From contig NC_081414.1 of the NCBI RefSeq assembly GCF_030272615.1, forward strand, positions 307,439,164 to 307,503,163: DNA of 64,000 nucleotides, read 5' to 3'. Under the pieces are notes generated by a model that was not told where the DNA came from, ran no database searches, and worked only from the letters and a program-made list of their open reading frames with translations. How positions within the stretch are numbered: position 1 is the stretch's first letter; every line of letters starts with the position of its first letter. The stretch is from Cryptomeria japonica. Lineage: Eukaryota; Streptophyta; Pinopsida; Cupressales; Cupressaceae. The position numbers were made by a program, and so were the translations under genes. This document shows positions 1-10,579 of this stretch, in pieces.

Positions 1-164
1 TACCCCTGAGTTGGGGCTCTATTCATAGTAGTCCTCACTAGAGAATTGCCTCTAGACCCACACTCTGGGCTCCTTCGTAATTGATTGGGGGGGGGGAGGG
101 GGAATGACTTGAAAAGTCATAAAAATTTAGTGCCAACAACATGATCATTCGCCACATGCCAACA
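1..164 (-). repeat. E0 3' LTR, last 164 bases
   Basis: The segment ends GCCACATGCCAACA, a typical LTR terminus, and a purine-tract complement follows at once. The same arrangement (a long G-run after TTGATT, then AAAATTTAG, then a GCCACATACCAACA end) recurs at about 41462-41562. I read the two as the LTR pair of one minus-strand element whose body has been pushed apart by insertions. The rest of this LTR lies outside the window. Confidence 0.7.
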
Positions 165-867
165 ATCTCCCACTCAGAGGCTTATCAATCTCACACTTGG
201 AGATTGCTCTTATAGCAACAAAGTTGCAGCTATAGCTTTCATTAGATTGATGCACTCAGAGTTAGCTTGTTTCTCATTTCCACATTTATCATGCTTGAAG
301 GCCAACAAAAATGGAGTAGGATATCAATTTCTCTTGAGTTGTTGTTTTTGTTAACATCTACAAGATTATGACTAGTAAATATCTTTTCCAACTTCAATTG
401 TCCATATTCTAAAATAGATTGTATGAAATGGTACTTGAGCTATATATGTTTAGTCTTAGAATGAAAGGTTAGTTCTTTGCAAGATGAATGACACTCTAAT
501 TATCACTTTACAACCCACTATCCTCCTACAACTTTCCTAATGTCTCCATAAACCTCTATAACTAAATAATGTTTTTTTTACTAGCCTTTATAGTAACAAC
601 ATACTCTTCTTTTGTTGTTGAAAGTGTAACAAACTTTCACAATTGTGAAATCCAACCAACTATTGTTCTACTTAAAATAAACACACACCCTATCATGCTT
701 TTCCTACTATCAATATCACCGGCTAAATCTGAATCAACATATCCCTATAGAGTAGAGTTGTAACCTCCAAAATATAAAGTCTAGGTAGTAGTATCTCTCA
801 AATACTTGAGAAACCACTTTATTGCATTCCAATTCTCTTTTCTAAGATTTTTCATAAACCCTCTCAC
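165..867 (-). pseudogene. E0 Copia pol remnant: RNase H region
   Basis: Read on the minus strand, this stretch holds decayed Copia RNase H. A GYVDSDLAG-like motif (about 718-748) corresponds to the YxDxDWAG block, and TLSTTKEEYVV (about 590-630) corresponds to the STTEAEY catalytic block. Stops and frameshifts break it throughout. Bases 165-178 are the complement of a purine tract next to the LTR. The fragment is cut at 867 by E1; the adjoining upstream piece of pol resumes at 7500. Assignment to Copia is firm; the lineage is not resolved. Confidence 0.75.
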
Positions 868-1665
868 TGTTAGGGTTCCCACAGATACTAAGAGGGGAGG
901 GTGAATCAGTATCTAACCAGTGAATTGAATTTCTTAACTTAAAACATGTAGAACATATTATAACAGTGTATCGGTATGCAAGAAATAATGCAATAAATAG
1001 AATTAAAAGAAACCACATGAACAACACACCATAACACAATGATTTAACGAGGAAACCCGCTGTGGGAAAAACCTCGGTGGGATTTGTGACCCACAATATT
1101 CACTTACTGGCCAATAAGAGAATATTACTGCTACAAGAGGGGCCTGCACATGCAGGAAGGCCAACTGCCTAGAGCTCACTGCTCAATGGGAAGTCTCACT
1201 GACTTACAATGATGGATTATATAAATCTAGTATCTTGTACTGCTTCAAAATAGCATCTATAATGCCAAATCTAGTACCAATTTCTATTCTGCTTCTTACA
1301 TAAACCCTTAACCTATAATTCGCATAATAGGTCTACCTTATTTCACCTAAATGCAATCTTCTTCCTTACGATTAAATGTTCTACAGTGATCTCTCTTATA
1401 TAAGAGTCATTTTACAATGATGCCAAGTCGGCTTACAAAGATTTTACAATAATAAACAAAATATAATATAACAAAAATCCTATCAGCCTTTGTGTCGGTA
1501 TGCTTCCTTTCTCTACCGGTGCCGGTGGTCTAAGTGTTGGTGTAGAGTTTGATCTTTCTAGTGCCGGTGTAATGCCTTGCCAGTGCCATAGGATTGTAAG
1601 GTTGCCATCAATGTCAAAACCTTCAATCACCTACAATGTCTCATTGGAGTGTGCATATGCCAACA
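868..1665 (-). repeat. E1 3' LTR
   Basis: 798 bp, TG...CA ends. It matches 6693-7494 along its full length, with scattered substitutions and a shorter G-run near 892. It contains the GGAAACCCGCTGTGGGAAAA block and the G-run/TGAATCAG block shared with the other LTRs in the window. A palindromic CTCTTATATAAGAG lies near 1393-1406. Confidence 0.92.
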
Positions 1666-2168
1666 ATCTCCCCCTTTGGCATTGATGGCAACACTCATGA
1701 GAAAATTCAAAAGTGTATCCAAAAATTGTAATCCAAAAATGTTTCCAAAAATATGCTACCAAAAAAATATAAGAGCTCCCCCTGAGAAGATAAGTCTTCT
1801 GCCGGTTATTTTCTCATACTACTACTCCCCCTTTGGCATCAATGACAAAGGTTGCCAAGATGTTAGTAGAGTTGTAGTCTCACTCAACCTTGTAACTGGG
1901 TGGTTACAATTTGAAAAAGATCTGCCAAAATCAAGTTTATACTTTCCATAAACTTCTTGCTGTCCTTTATTGCCATCTTTGTTCTTTTAACTGTACCGGT
2001 GAGGTGCTGCATATGCTTTGCCGGTGTTCTCTGTCCCTATACTAGTGCCTCAGATATTTCCTTCCGTAATGATGCTAGATAGCCCAATCTTGGACTCAAT
2101 CTTAGTCTCAAATATTTTGCCTTATTTACTATTCTCTCCTTTTCTCTTTCTAACTTAAGTAATTCTTC
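1666..2168 (-). other. E1 3' non-coding region with repeated purine tracts
   Basis: Directly inside the 3' LTR, 1666-1680 reads ATCTCCCCCTTTGGC, the complement of a polypurine tract. Further CCCCC tracts follow near 1772 (CTCCCCCTGAGAAG) and 1826 (CTCCCCCTTTGGCATC). Repeated purine tracts before the 3' LTR are a known trait of the Sirevirus group of Copia elements and also occur in E3, E3b and E4. Beyond about 1900 the minus strand continues as decayed ORF2 tail with several stops. Confidence 0.65.
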
Positions 2169-5155
2169 CTAAAAAATTGTTATCCTTTGCTCAAAAACTG
2201 ATAATGTATCAGGTGAGTTAACAAAATTGTCTGCAAGTTTATTGATTTCATCCTGTACCTTGCTCATTTTCTTATCTATGTCTACTGTCAAAAAGTTTGT
2301 CTTGCAAGTATCTTTGTACAGATTTTTAAATTCCTTTAATAAGTTACATAGTTCTGGTAGAAGTGTGTCAAATTCCCTAGTACACTTCTTTATCTGATCT
2401 TCAAAGAATTTTTGCTTTTCAATTTCTACCTTACCCTTCAATGTCTCTTCCTTTATTTGCTCAATAGTCACTGTGTTCTCAGTGATGTATTTACACAAAG
2501 TATCAAGTTGTCTTAAAGAATCCTTATTGTCTATGTTATAGTTAGGAGCTATCACCTTCAAAATTGGGATTGTGTCATCTATAGCTTTATAAGCCTGTGA
2601 ACTACAATCTGTTATCTTTTTGATGGAGTCCAAAAGTACTTCGGTTACATTTGTTGATTTGTAACCTGTTGAGGAGGAACCAACATTCTAAATTCCATCA
2701 GTGGAGGAAGTAACCAAGCTTGCAGTGACCTCTGGTAGGCCAGTCTATGTTTCCATTTCTTTAAGCAATGGTTTTTGATCTACTCCTGTTGCCGGTGGCA
2801 CTGTTTCCATGTGAACCTATTCCTATTCTGGTGCCTATTTCTCTGCTTGTCTCTTAGTTTGTTTCTCTATTTTAGTATCAGTCCGAGTCTCTACCTGTTG
2901 CTCTGTGTTATCAACTTCAACTTTCCTTTCAATATTGTCAATGCTATCAGTTGCCGGTGGCTTACTAGCCATATTTGTCTTGCCAGTTGATTCTTTATCT
3001 ATCACAACATTAACCTTTTGTGTATCAACATCAACTGTGTATAGTACCTCAAGATTAGGATTTGTATCCTCTGTGTCCATACTCTCATCTGCCGGTTTAT
3101 CTTCAATAGTTGTTACCGGTGATGTAATTTGAGGCGGTGGGGATAAGTTATCTTTTACTTTGATGCTCGGAGCTCCACCAACCTTTCCTTTTCCTTTGTC
3201 GCTCTCCTTCTAGTATACCTTTATTGGTTTGGGGTTCCTGTACTCTTCCTATTTTTCTTTCTCAACAAGAAATATGTTCCATGCATTTTATGTTTCCTCT
3301 GTTACTTCATTCACTCTTCCAACCATTAATGCAATATGCCAGTGTGCAGTAGAGAATACTGACCGGTTGGCTTCTGCAATTAAGTCATCTATCTCCTTAG
3401 GTGAGTTTACTGGGTAAACAACAAGTAAATTTTCAATTTTGATTTTCTTATCAAGCTCTACAACAGCTTGTCTTCTTGCTTCCAATCTTTTGAACAATTC
3501 ATCTGGTAGATCATCTATCACTTCCATTAAGAACTTCTTATAGATGTCCATGTCTAAAATAACATTGTTTTCAACTTGTTCTTTGTCATCTGCTAATAGT
3601 GTTTCATAGACCTTTCCTATGTTTTTGAGTTTCCCTCCCTCTGTGATTTAATAGAGCAATTTGTCAAGTGGGGCCATGTTTTGTTTAGTCTTCTTCTTCT
3701 TTGGTGTCAAATTTTTCTTTAGTGTTGTCTTTCTAACCGGAGACCTCACTGCCTGTTGTTTTTGTCTAGTCCTTCTAGGCAAAGGTGTGGATGCCGGTGA
3801 AGGATCCCTTTTCCTTACAACTCTTTTGAAAGTTGCAGGCATGTCACTCTCTAAAGAAGTAGCTACCAGTGATAGGTGAGTCTCAAGCTGTAGAGTTCCT
3901 AACTCATCCTCAGTGATACCGGTTTGTTTTAATACATCTTCTTTAATAGCCTTAGCCTGAATAGATCCTCTTCTCACAACTGCTTCAACCTTTTTCACTC
4001 TCTTCTTAGATTGAATTTTTTTTTCTATGGTCTCAACACTACCAAATACTTCTTCCTTTGGTTCATTTGGTGCTTCCAGAAGTGCTTTAGCATAAGTTTC
4101 AATTATATGATCATCAGTCTCATAAATCATCTCTGTTACCCAAATTGTTCTTGGGATGACTGCTTCCATCTAGATCTCATCCTTTTTTATTACAAAACAT
4201 ATATCATCTTTGTATTTGTTGACAATTTTCTGTGATAGTCTGATTCTTTTGTTCATCCTAACCTTTAGTGCTTGAAAATAGTCATGAATGTTCTTTTCTT
4301 TGTTCTCACCCATGTTGTTGAATAGGTCTATTAACTATTTTCCTACTAGTATATCAAATCCAAGGTTCTTATGGCCAATACCGGGAACCTATTTAGTTAT
4401 GTGTAGCATCAAGCATACAAGTAGATTTCCAAATCTAAATGTTCCTTTCTTGTCCTTCTTGATTTTGCCTAAGTTATCAATCAACTCATCTTTTAACCTT
4501 TCACATACATCAATTTTCACATTGTCTTTAACCATGTCATAAGCACTTTTAATGCATAAATTGGAAACTGAGTTAAGTCTATTTGCATGAGTTGCTTTGT
4601 ACCCTAAAATCATACTAACAAATCTCACATTTATATCAGTCACATTATTAACCCTCAGAGACCTTCTGTCTGATGTTGCACCAATTAAGTTCATTACTAG
4701 GTCATTGGAGACCTTCTTAGTCTTGTTTGGTTTGTTACTGCTTTCACATCTTCCTTTGTTATTTTGTGTACTGAATCAAGCCAAAAGAATGAACCATGTA
4801 CCCTGCTTAAAACTATCCTAATCACCTCCTTGGGAAATTCAGGAATGCAGAGGATTTCGGTGAATCCTAGGGTTTCAACAATTTTATGTTTTGGTTTTAC
4901 ATTACTGGAATTGTCACATATAACAGTCTTATACATCCTTTTAATTTCTTCATCTCCTAATTCCTCTATGTTGCAATGAATATATATTCAGGAATCTTCT
5001 GCGAAAACAACTCCCTTTGGAATTTGGGAAAAAACATCTACATTGTCATCTTTCTTAGCTCCCTCGGGAACTAGCTGAAATATGAGCCTAGGGCATTTTA
5101 TAACCTCGACTACTATAGGGTTTGCTATGAATTCAGGTGCAAAGGAGGATGCCAT
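2169..5155 (-). pseudogene. E1 ORF2: large conserved protein of unknown function
   Basis: About 995 codons starting at the ATG at 5155, which gives MASSFAPEF. One frame runs from 5155 to about 4697, then a single frameshift leads to one frame from 4694 to 2169, broken only by in-frame stops. The N-terminal third (to about 4320) aligns with ORF2 of E2: shared landmarks are IHCxxEELGD, VLSRVHxxFxWL, KITKxxV, DRR, VRF, NSVS, IKKDKK and LLVC. The middle is basic and Lys/Ser/Thr-rich (about 3650-4000). The C-terminal part (2169-2633) is charged and helical. There is no signal peptide, membrane segment or enzyme motif I recognise. It follows ORF1 after a 464-bp spacer. Function unknown. The N-terminal region is reminiscent of the plant retroelement accessory domain called putative plant transposon protein; that is inference. 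Confidence 0.75.
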
Positions 5156-5619
5156 GATGATAAATACCTTTTTCTACCTTTGGATGGATTGATTGCCGAA
5201 GTGCTTTGCCTCTTTGCTCAAAATCCCTTAGCTCTGCAAATTTCGTGCTCTTCGAATGTTTGAAATCTCGGTGAAGTGAAATGGAGCCAAAACCACAAAT
5301 TTATAATGTTTATTTGCCATCTACCATATTTAATGTATACTGGTTAAGTAGTCACTTAACATTGTTTGCTGGTATAGAAATAATTTCCAACTTCTCACCA
5401 TTAACCGAGGGAATTATAGCATATGTCTCATTGATTTCCAAACCCTCAAGAAAATTTTCTTCAATTTGATGAAGAGCTTCCTGTCGGTGGAGTATTACTC
5501 GGTCCTGCCGGTGAAGCATCAGTCTGTCCTATCGGTGAAGTGTTGATTGGTTCTATCGGTGGAGGAGTATTCCCAACAATATTTAGGTCTGACTTTCTAA
5601 TCCATTGTTTTGAGAATTC
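5156..5619 (-). other. E1 inter-ORF spacer
   Basis: 464 bp between the ORF1 stop and the ORF2 ATG, with no sustained reading frame. It includes a cluster of CYRTCGGTGRAG-like repeats (about 5480-5565: CTGTCGGTGGAG, CTGCCGGTGAAG, CTATCGGTGAAG, CTATCGGTGGAG), spaced about 25 bases apart. E2 has a spacer of nearly the same length (17238-17716). Confidence 0.6.
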
Positions 5620-6609
5620 TTACTTAACCTCTTCAACTTTTTCTTTACCTTTCAAGCTAGAACTTTTGTTGTTTGCCGGTGATCCTTTACTTCTATAGAA
5701 TTTTGCAATATGCCCAATCTTGTTACATGCATAACAAGTCGCATTATTCTTCTGAATAACTTTCCCATAACCTATGCCAGTTTGTGTTCTGCATTGATTA
5801 GATAGGTGTCCAAATCTTCCACAAACATAACATCTCACATTCATTCTGCAATTTTTAGAGTTGTGACCAACTTTGTTGCATTTTGAACATTGACCGGTGG
5901 GTGTGTTGATATTTTGATAATTTCTAGATCTACATTCATTTTCTCTATGACTATACTTATTACAGTTAAAGAATTTTCCATTGAATTTATAAGCATTAGG
6001 TTGCCTTACTGGTTTGCTATGATCTTGTGTATTTGCAGTACCAGAGCTTTCACCAACTTCAAAGCCAATTCTAGAAGTGTCACCTTTAGGTTTTTGATTC
6101 TTCAACAAGTTACCAAGTTCCTCTGAGATTTTCTTGAATTTCTCTTTATGTTGATTTGCAGTATCTAGTTCTCTTTCTAAGACTTCTTTCTGCCTCATCA
6201 GTTCATTGGAGTCATTCTGAGTGTGCATCAGATTTGTCTTCAACAAATCATTTTCATCACTAAGTCTTGTGTTTTCATTTGCAACATCACTTAGTCTTCT
6301 GGTCAAATCTTCTTCATTCTTCTTTCTATCTTCAATTTCTTTACAAAATCTCATAGTCATATCGTGCATCTCATTCTTTGTTGTAATGTTCTCTTGTTTC
6401 AACTTGTTTATCATATCATTAAGAGTTTCTTTTTCATCATTCTCATTTTGCATCTTTTCACAAAGTTCTCTTCTCTTGTTTCTTGAAATGGTAAGATTTT
6501 CTTGAAGTGCCTAAATGATATCCTGGGATGCCTTTAGATCATCTTCTAGTTTGATATTTTTTAGTTTCTCTACATCATAGTCTGAAAGAGCTGCTTCTAG
6601 TTGCTTCAT
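5620..6609 (-). pseudogene. E1 ORF1: coiled-coil, four-zinc-knuckle gag-like protein
   Basis: About 330 codons in one frame from the ATG at 6609 to the stop at 5620, broken by one TAG at 6511-6513 that probably replaced CAG. The first ~190 residues are rich in Glu, Lys, Asn and Leu with heptad-like spacing, suggesting a long coiled coil. Four CCHC knuckles follow in tandem: FNCNKYSHRENEC (first Cys lost), CSKCNKVGHNSKNC, CYVCGRFGHLSNQC and CYACNKIGHIAKFY (last Cys lost). A basic tail ends in KGKEKVEEVK. Zinc knuckles suggest binding of element RNA, as in gag nucleocapsids. There is no obvious UBN2-type Copia gag domain, unlike E0, E3 and E4. E2 encodes the counterpart at 9440-10579 plus 16989-17237. 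Confidence 0.8.
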
Positions 6610-6678
6610 CAGATTTTCCTTATCTACCGGTGTCAAGATCTTCCTCAAGCTGTTAGGCTTATGAAAATAGAGGACCAA

Positions 6679-6690
6679 GCTCTGATACCA
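6679..6690 (-). promoter_or_regulatory. E1 primer-binding site (tRNA-iMet type)
   Basis: On the minus strand this reads TGGTATCAGAGC, complementary to the 3' end of plant initiator tRNA-Met. It starts two bases inside the 5' LTR. It fixes the orientation of E1. Confidence 0.9.
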
Positions 6691-6692
6691 AT

Positions 6693-7494
6693 TGTTAGGA
6701 TTCCCACAGATACTAAGAGGGGGGGGGGGGGGAATTAGTATCTAACCGGTGAATTGAATTTCTTAACTTAAAACATGTAGAACATATTATAACAGTGTAC
6801 CAGTATGAAAGAAATAATGCAATATATAGAATTAAAAGCAACCACATGAAAAACACACCATAACACAATGATTTAACAAGGGAACCTGGTGTGGGAAAAA
6901 CCTCGGTGGGATTTGTGACCCACAATATTCACTTACTGGCCAATAAGATAATATTACTGCTACAAGAGGGGCCTGCACATGCAGGAAGGCCAACTGCCTA
7001 GAGCTCACTGCTCAATGGGAAGTCTCACTAACTTACAATGATGGATTATATAAATCCAATATCTTGTACTGCTTCAAAATAGCATCTATAATGCCAGATC
7101 CAGTAATGGTTTCTGCTCTACTTCTTACATAAACCCTTAACCTATAATTCGCATAATAGGTTTGCCTTATTTTGCCTAATTACAATCTTCTTCCTTACTA
7201 TTAAATGTTCTACAATGATCTCTCTTATATAAGAGTCATTTTACAATGATGCCAAGTCGGCTTACAAAGATTTTACAATAATAAACAAAATATAATATAA
7301 CAAAAATTCTGTCGGCCTCTGTGTCGATATGCTTCCTTTCTCTGCCGGTGCCGTTGGTCTAAGTGCCAGTGTAGAGTCTGATCTTGCTAGTGCTAGTGTA
7401 ATGCCTTGTCGGTGCCATAGGATTGTAAGGTTGCCATCAATGACAAAACCTTCAATCACCTACAATGTCTCATTGGAGTGTGCATATGCCAACA
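6693..7494 (-). repeat. E1 5' LTR
   Basis: 802 bp with TG...CA ends, followed by the CTCAC duplication at 7495-7499. It carries a long G-run at about 6719-6732. On the minus strand the U3 start is at 7494, and a TATATAAG-containing palindrome at about 7223-7235 lies roughly 265 bases downstream. Confidence 0.92.
7223..7235 (-). promoter_or_regulatory. Candidate TATA box in the E1 LTR
   Basis: CTCTTATATAAGA is present in both LTR copies (about 1393-1406 and 7223-7235). On the minus strand it reads TATATAAGAG, a plausible TATA box about 265 bases from the U3 start. The site is nearly palindromic, so direction rests on the element context. Confidence 0.4.
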
Positions 7495-7499
7495 CTCAC

Positions 7500-8167
7500 A
7501 ACACCCATTGCATGTGCAATATCCACCCTTGTACGCACCATGACATACATCAAGTTGCCAACTGCTGAAGAGTATGTAACCTTGGAAATGTATTTCATCT
7601 TCTCTTGTGTCTTGTGAAACATCTCCTTAGTTAATTTAAAATGATTGGGTAAAGGTGAACTAACTAGTTTTACAACCTACATTTGAAATCTCTTCAACAC
7701 CTTCTCTATGAAATCACTTCAAGACAAGGGTAATGTGAAATTTTTCATGCATCTTGTTAATCTCATACCAAGAATTTATTTTTTGGCAGCCAAAACCTTC
7801 ATATCAAATGAATTTTCTAATTTTTTCTTAAGCTCATTTACATGTTTCATATTATATCCAACAACAAGAATGCCATCAACATATAATAATAGGATAATAT
7901 AGATACCATTATCCAATCTTTTAAAATAAACACAATGATCAAAATGACATTTTCTATAGCCTTGTTCAACCATAAAAAAATCAAATTTCAAATACCATTG
8001 TTGAGGTTCTTGTTTTAATCCATACAATCTCTTCTTTAACTTGCACACTAAGTCCTACTTCCCTTTGATCTCATATCCTTGTGGTTGTTGCATAAATATA
8101 TTCCTCTAAATATCCATGGAGAAAAGATGTCTTTACATCTAATTGTTAAATATGCAAGTATTTTTGT
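7500..8167 (-). pseudogene. E0 Copia pol remnant: reverse transcriptase, C-terminal half
   Basis: The minus strand translates as decayed Copia RT. MCKLKKRLYGLKQEPQQWY (8048 downward) matches the CKLxKxLYGLKQxPRxW block, LLLYVDGILVVG is the YVDDxL catalytic block with its second Asp replaced by Gly, and near 7500-7570 a GNLMYVMVRTRVDIAHAMG-like block matches the SLMYxMxCTRPDIAxA segment. The piece ends at 8167, where E2 entered; upstream RT sequence resumes at 23871. Frameshifts and the altered YVDD make it inactive. Confidence 0.85.
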
Positions 8168-8307
8168 TGTTGGCATTATGATGCATTTTGTATGACCGAT
8201 GAAATGGTTGTCATTGTTGGAAACAATAGCTTCTAAGTCTCTACAGTCCATCAGTAAAGGAGTAAAGGGTAATCGGTGAAGAATAATAGTCCTTACTCCT
8301 ATCGACA

Positions 8308-8459
8308 ATGAGTAGACCGGTATATAGGGGTTAAACGACTAAGTAGTGAGTAGACCGGTATATAGGGGTAAACCGGCTAAGAAGTGAGTAGACCGGTATA
8401 TAGGGGTTAACCGGCTAAGAAGTGAGTAGACCGGTATATAGGAGGTAACCGGTTAGGCA
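8308..8459 (+). repeat. 38-bp minisatellite in E2 5' LTR, four units
   Basis: Four adjacent 38-bp units (152 bp), each beginning RTGAGTAGACCGGTATATAG and continuing with a GGGGTTAACCGGCTAAG-like half. They differ by a few substitutions, mostly CCGG to CCAG/CTGG-type changes. The 3' LTR has five units at the matching place. Confidence 0.93.
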
Positions 8460-9325
8460 GAATTGGACCAGTACATAGGCAACAACCAACATCACAAGAG
8501 TCTCAATCGACCGACTTAGAAACATCTAGTTGAATAGACAGTCTTGCCTTTTCAACCGGTGAGCTTTTCGACATGAACGGTTGTCTTAATCGATAATACC
8601 AGAATCATTTTTGGAGAGCAATTTGATGCACGATAATAAATTTTTGAATCTTATTTTTGGAGGGAAAGTTAGCACCAAAACAAAAGGCTAATATATTCAC
8701 ATCATTCATTCTGATATGTGTGTTGTCAATGTGAAAAAGATCTATGTGAATGTAAAGGGTGTAGAGAATAGAGTGCAAGAGATAGAGATATGTATTGGTG
8801 AAGCCGACACCGATCAGAAGAACATAGCATGCAAAGTGGATCTATGAGATAGAGGTAATGTCATCAAACAAATCAATAATCTTTGTTGCCTTCTAACAAT
8901 TGCAACATTGTAAATCCCTTAATAGGGTGGACCTTAACCGATTCTTTATGTAAAAATCTCTTAACTGAGTCACTTCAAATATGAAGTTGCAAAATCCTCT
9001 ATCAAGGTGAAATTTAACAGGTTCTAAGGCATTCTTAACCGGATACGAGTCACTTCTAACATGATGATGTTCGCAGAAAGAACTGGTTGTAAGCTCTTGA
9101 CATGGCACTCTTTTTCACTGCAGTAAAAGAGATTGTGGGTTATCCCCACCGTGGTTTTCTCCCTCTAATCGAGAGTTTCCATACATAATTTCTAGTGTTA
9201 TGTGATGCTTATTTGTGGATGCAAATCTCTTTTCTTTGATGTTCTTTGCCTTCATGATTAATGCATTCTTTAAGTTATTTTGGAAGGATAGTTGCAGACC
9301 GGTTAGTTTGAAAGTTTGAATTGTG

Positions 9326-9334
9326 TATAAATAG
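9326..9334 (+). promoter_or_regulatory. Candidate TATA box near the end of the E2 LTR
   Basis: TATAAATAG, a consensus-quality TATA box, preserved in the 3' LTR at about 23806-23814. It lies only about 50 bases before the LTR end. If used, transcription would start near the CCCC/TCTCAG block and leave almost no U5. Confidence 0.4.
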
Positions 9335-9383
9335 TTTTGACTGATTCACCCTCCCCTCTCAGTCACTGGTTAATACCAACAAT

Positions 9384-9395
9384 TGGTATTAGAGC
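9384..9395 (+). promoter_or_regulatory. E2 primer-binding site
   Basis: TGGTATTAGAGC, one transition away from the tRNA-iMet complement TGGTATCAGAGC, starting two bases after the 5' LTR. Confidence 0.85.
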
Positions 9396-9439
9396 CTAGG
9401 TCCCCTGAAGAAAAGTTTGGCAACTTGAGGAAAAAGATC

Positions 9440-10579
9440 ATGGAGGAATACCGGTATTAGAAGTAGATTGATGAAGCTAATGAAATGATTGCTCAACTGA
9501 AGGAGAGACTGAGAAAATCTCTTGCTAAAAGGAAGGAACTAGCTCTATAACTAAATAAGAGTTAGGATATCATAGATCAACTCTCTGAATAAAGTGGATT
9601 TGAAGAAGCAGTCTCAGAACTGATGGAAAAGAACAAGAAGCTGACTGAAGAAATCACATATCTAAAAATAGAGCATGAAAGTCAGGCCTTGAGAATGATT
9701 GAAATACTAGAAGTCAATAGGATAGCAGATGAAATAAAAAGAGATGCAAAAGAAGTTTTGTCAAAAGTTGAAAAAGCCAAAAGGCTTGCTAAAGAATCCC
9801 TAAGAGAAAATGATGCAATCATCGTTGAAAAAGATGAAGAAATCCGAATTCTCACTTAGGAGAATGAAACCATGCATGAGCATCTGCATGATAAAGAAGA
9901 GGAAAAGGAGAAGATGATGAAAGAGATTGAAAAACTCAAAAATGAGTTGAAAGCTGCAAATGAGAGAAATGAAAAGCTGAGGAAATTTAATGAAATCTCT
10001 AAGAAGATAGATGAACAATTAAAATCTCAGAAGAGAGCAATGGAGACAACTGGTCTTGGTTACTCCGGTACAGGTCCTATGGAAACTGGATAATCATCTA
10101 AATCCAAAAGGACGAAGGATGATAAAAGAAATAATTCAAGAATGAAAGGTATGAAGTTTTCTAAATCTTCTTGTAATCATTGTGGTAAACCAGGTCATAA
10201 GTTTGATATCTATAGAAATCAACCGGTCAGTCAAAAGAAGTCTTTCACCTTTGATGGTTATTGCTATAATTGTCACAAGTATGATAACACTGCTTATAAG
10301 TGTAGATCTCAATCTAGAAGCATGTCTAATAGAAGAATCTTTAATGGATATTTCTTTACATACAATAAATATGGACACAAAGCTGAAGAATGCATGGTCA
10401 AGTCAAATGCATCAAGATCATCATTCAAACTGGTTAGACCTAATAAAAGAAGTAATCAGTTCAATGCCACCTATTCCACTTGTGGTAATTTTGGTCATGG
10501 TGCAACATATTGCAGAATGAGAATGAGTCAGAGAAATAATGCAGGACCATGGAGACCTGAAGGTCCACCCTTGACTTGA
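9440..10579 (+). pseudogene. E2 ORF1, first part: coiled coil and zinc knuckles
   Basis: One frame runs from the ATG at 9440 to 10579 with several in-frame stops. Residues to about 215 are dominated by Glu, Lys, Ile and Leu, with a strong coiled-coil appearance. A linker (GLGYSGTGPMETG) follows, then a knuckle array: CNHCGKPGHKFDIY, CYNCHKYDNTAYKC, FTYNKYGHKAEEC and YSTCGNFGHGATYC. Each array member has lost one or two zinc ligands (Cys to Tyr or Phe, His to Asn), a sign of age. The frame is interrupted near 10580 by an insertion, and the last knuckle reappears at 16989. By analogy with nucleocapsids it should package element RNA; that is inference. Confidence 0.8.

Larger units (their letters stand above)
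868..7494 (-). mobile_element. E1: two-ORF non-autonomous LTR retrotransposon
   Basis: A complete 6.6 kb element with LTRs of 798 bp (868-1665) and 802 bp (6693-7494), both TGTTAG...CCAACA, flanked by a perfect CTCAC duplication (863-867 and 7495-7499). The PBS lies beside the right LTR and the purine tract beside the left, so the element reads on the minus strand. Between the LTRs are two coding regions: a coiled-coil plus zinc-knuckle protein (5620-6609) and a long protein (2169-5155). No protease, integrase, RT or RNase H motif is visible in either. It inserted into the RNase H/RT part of E0. Both ORFs carry stops, so the copy is probably dead. Confidence 0.92.
8168..9381 (+). repeat. E2 5' LTR
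   Basis: 1214 bp. It contains a four-copy 38-bp tandem repeat (8308-8459), then spaced CCTTAANxGGGT-type motifs (about 8919-9060), the CCCCACCGTGGTTTTCTCCC and GAGAGTTTCCA blocks (about 9147-9182), a TATAAATAG (9326-9334) and the GATTCACCCTCCCCTCTCAG end block. The right LTR matches it after removal of the solo LTR and allowing one more 38-bp unit. Confidence 0.93.

Noticed and set aside
8308-8459. CRISPR-like array
   Set aside because: The 38-bp units are directly adjacent with no spacers and lie in a eukaryotic LTR; they are a minisatellite.
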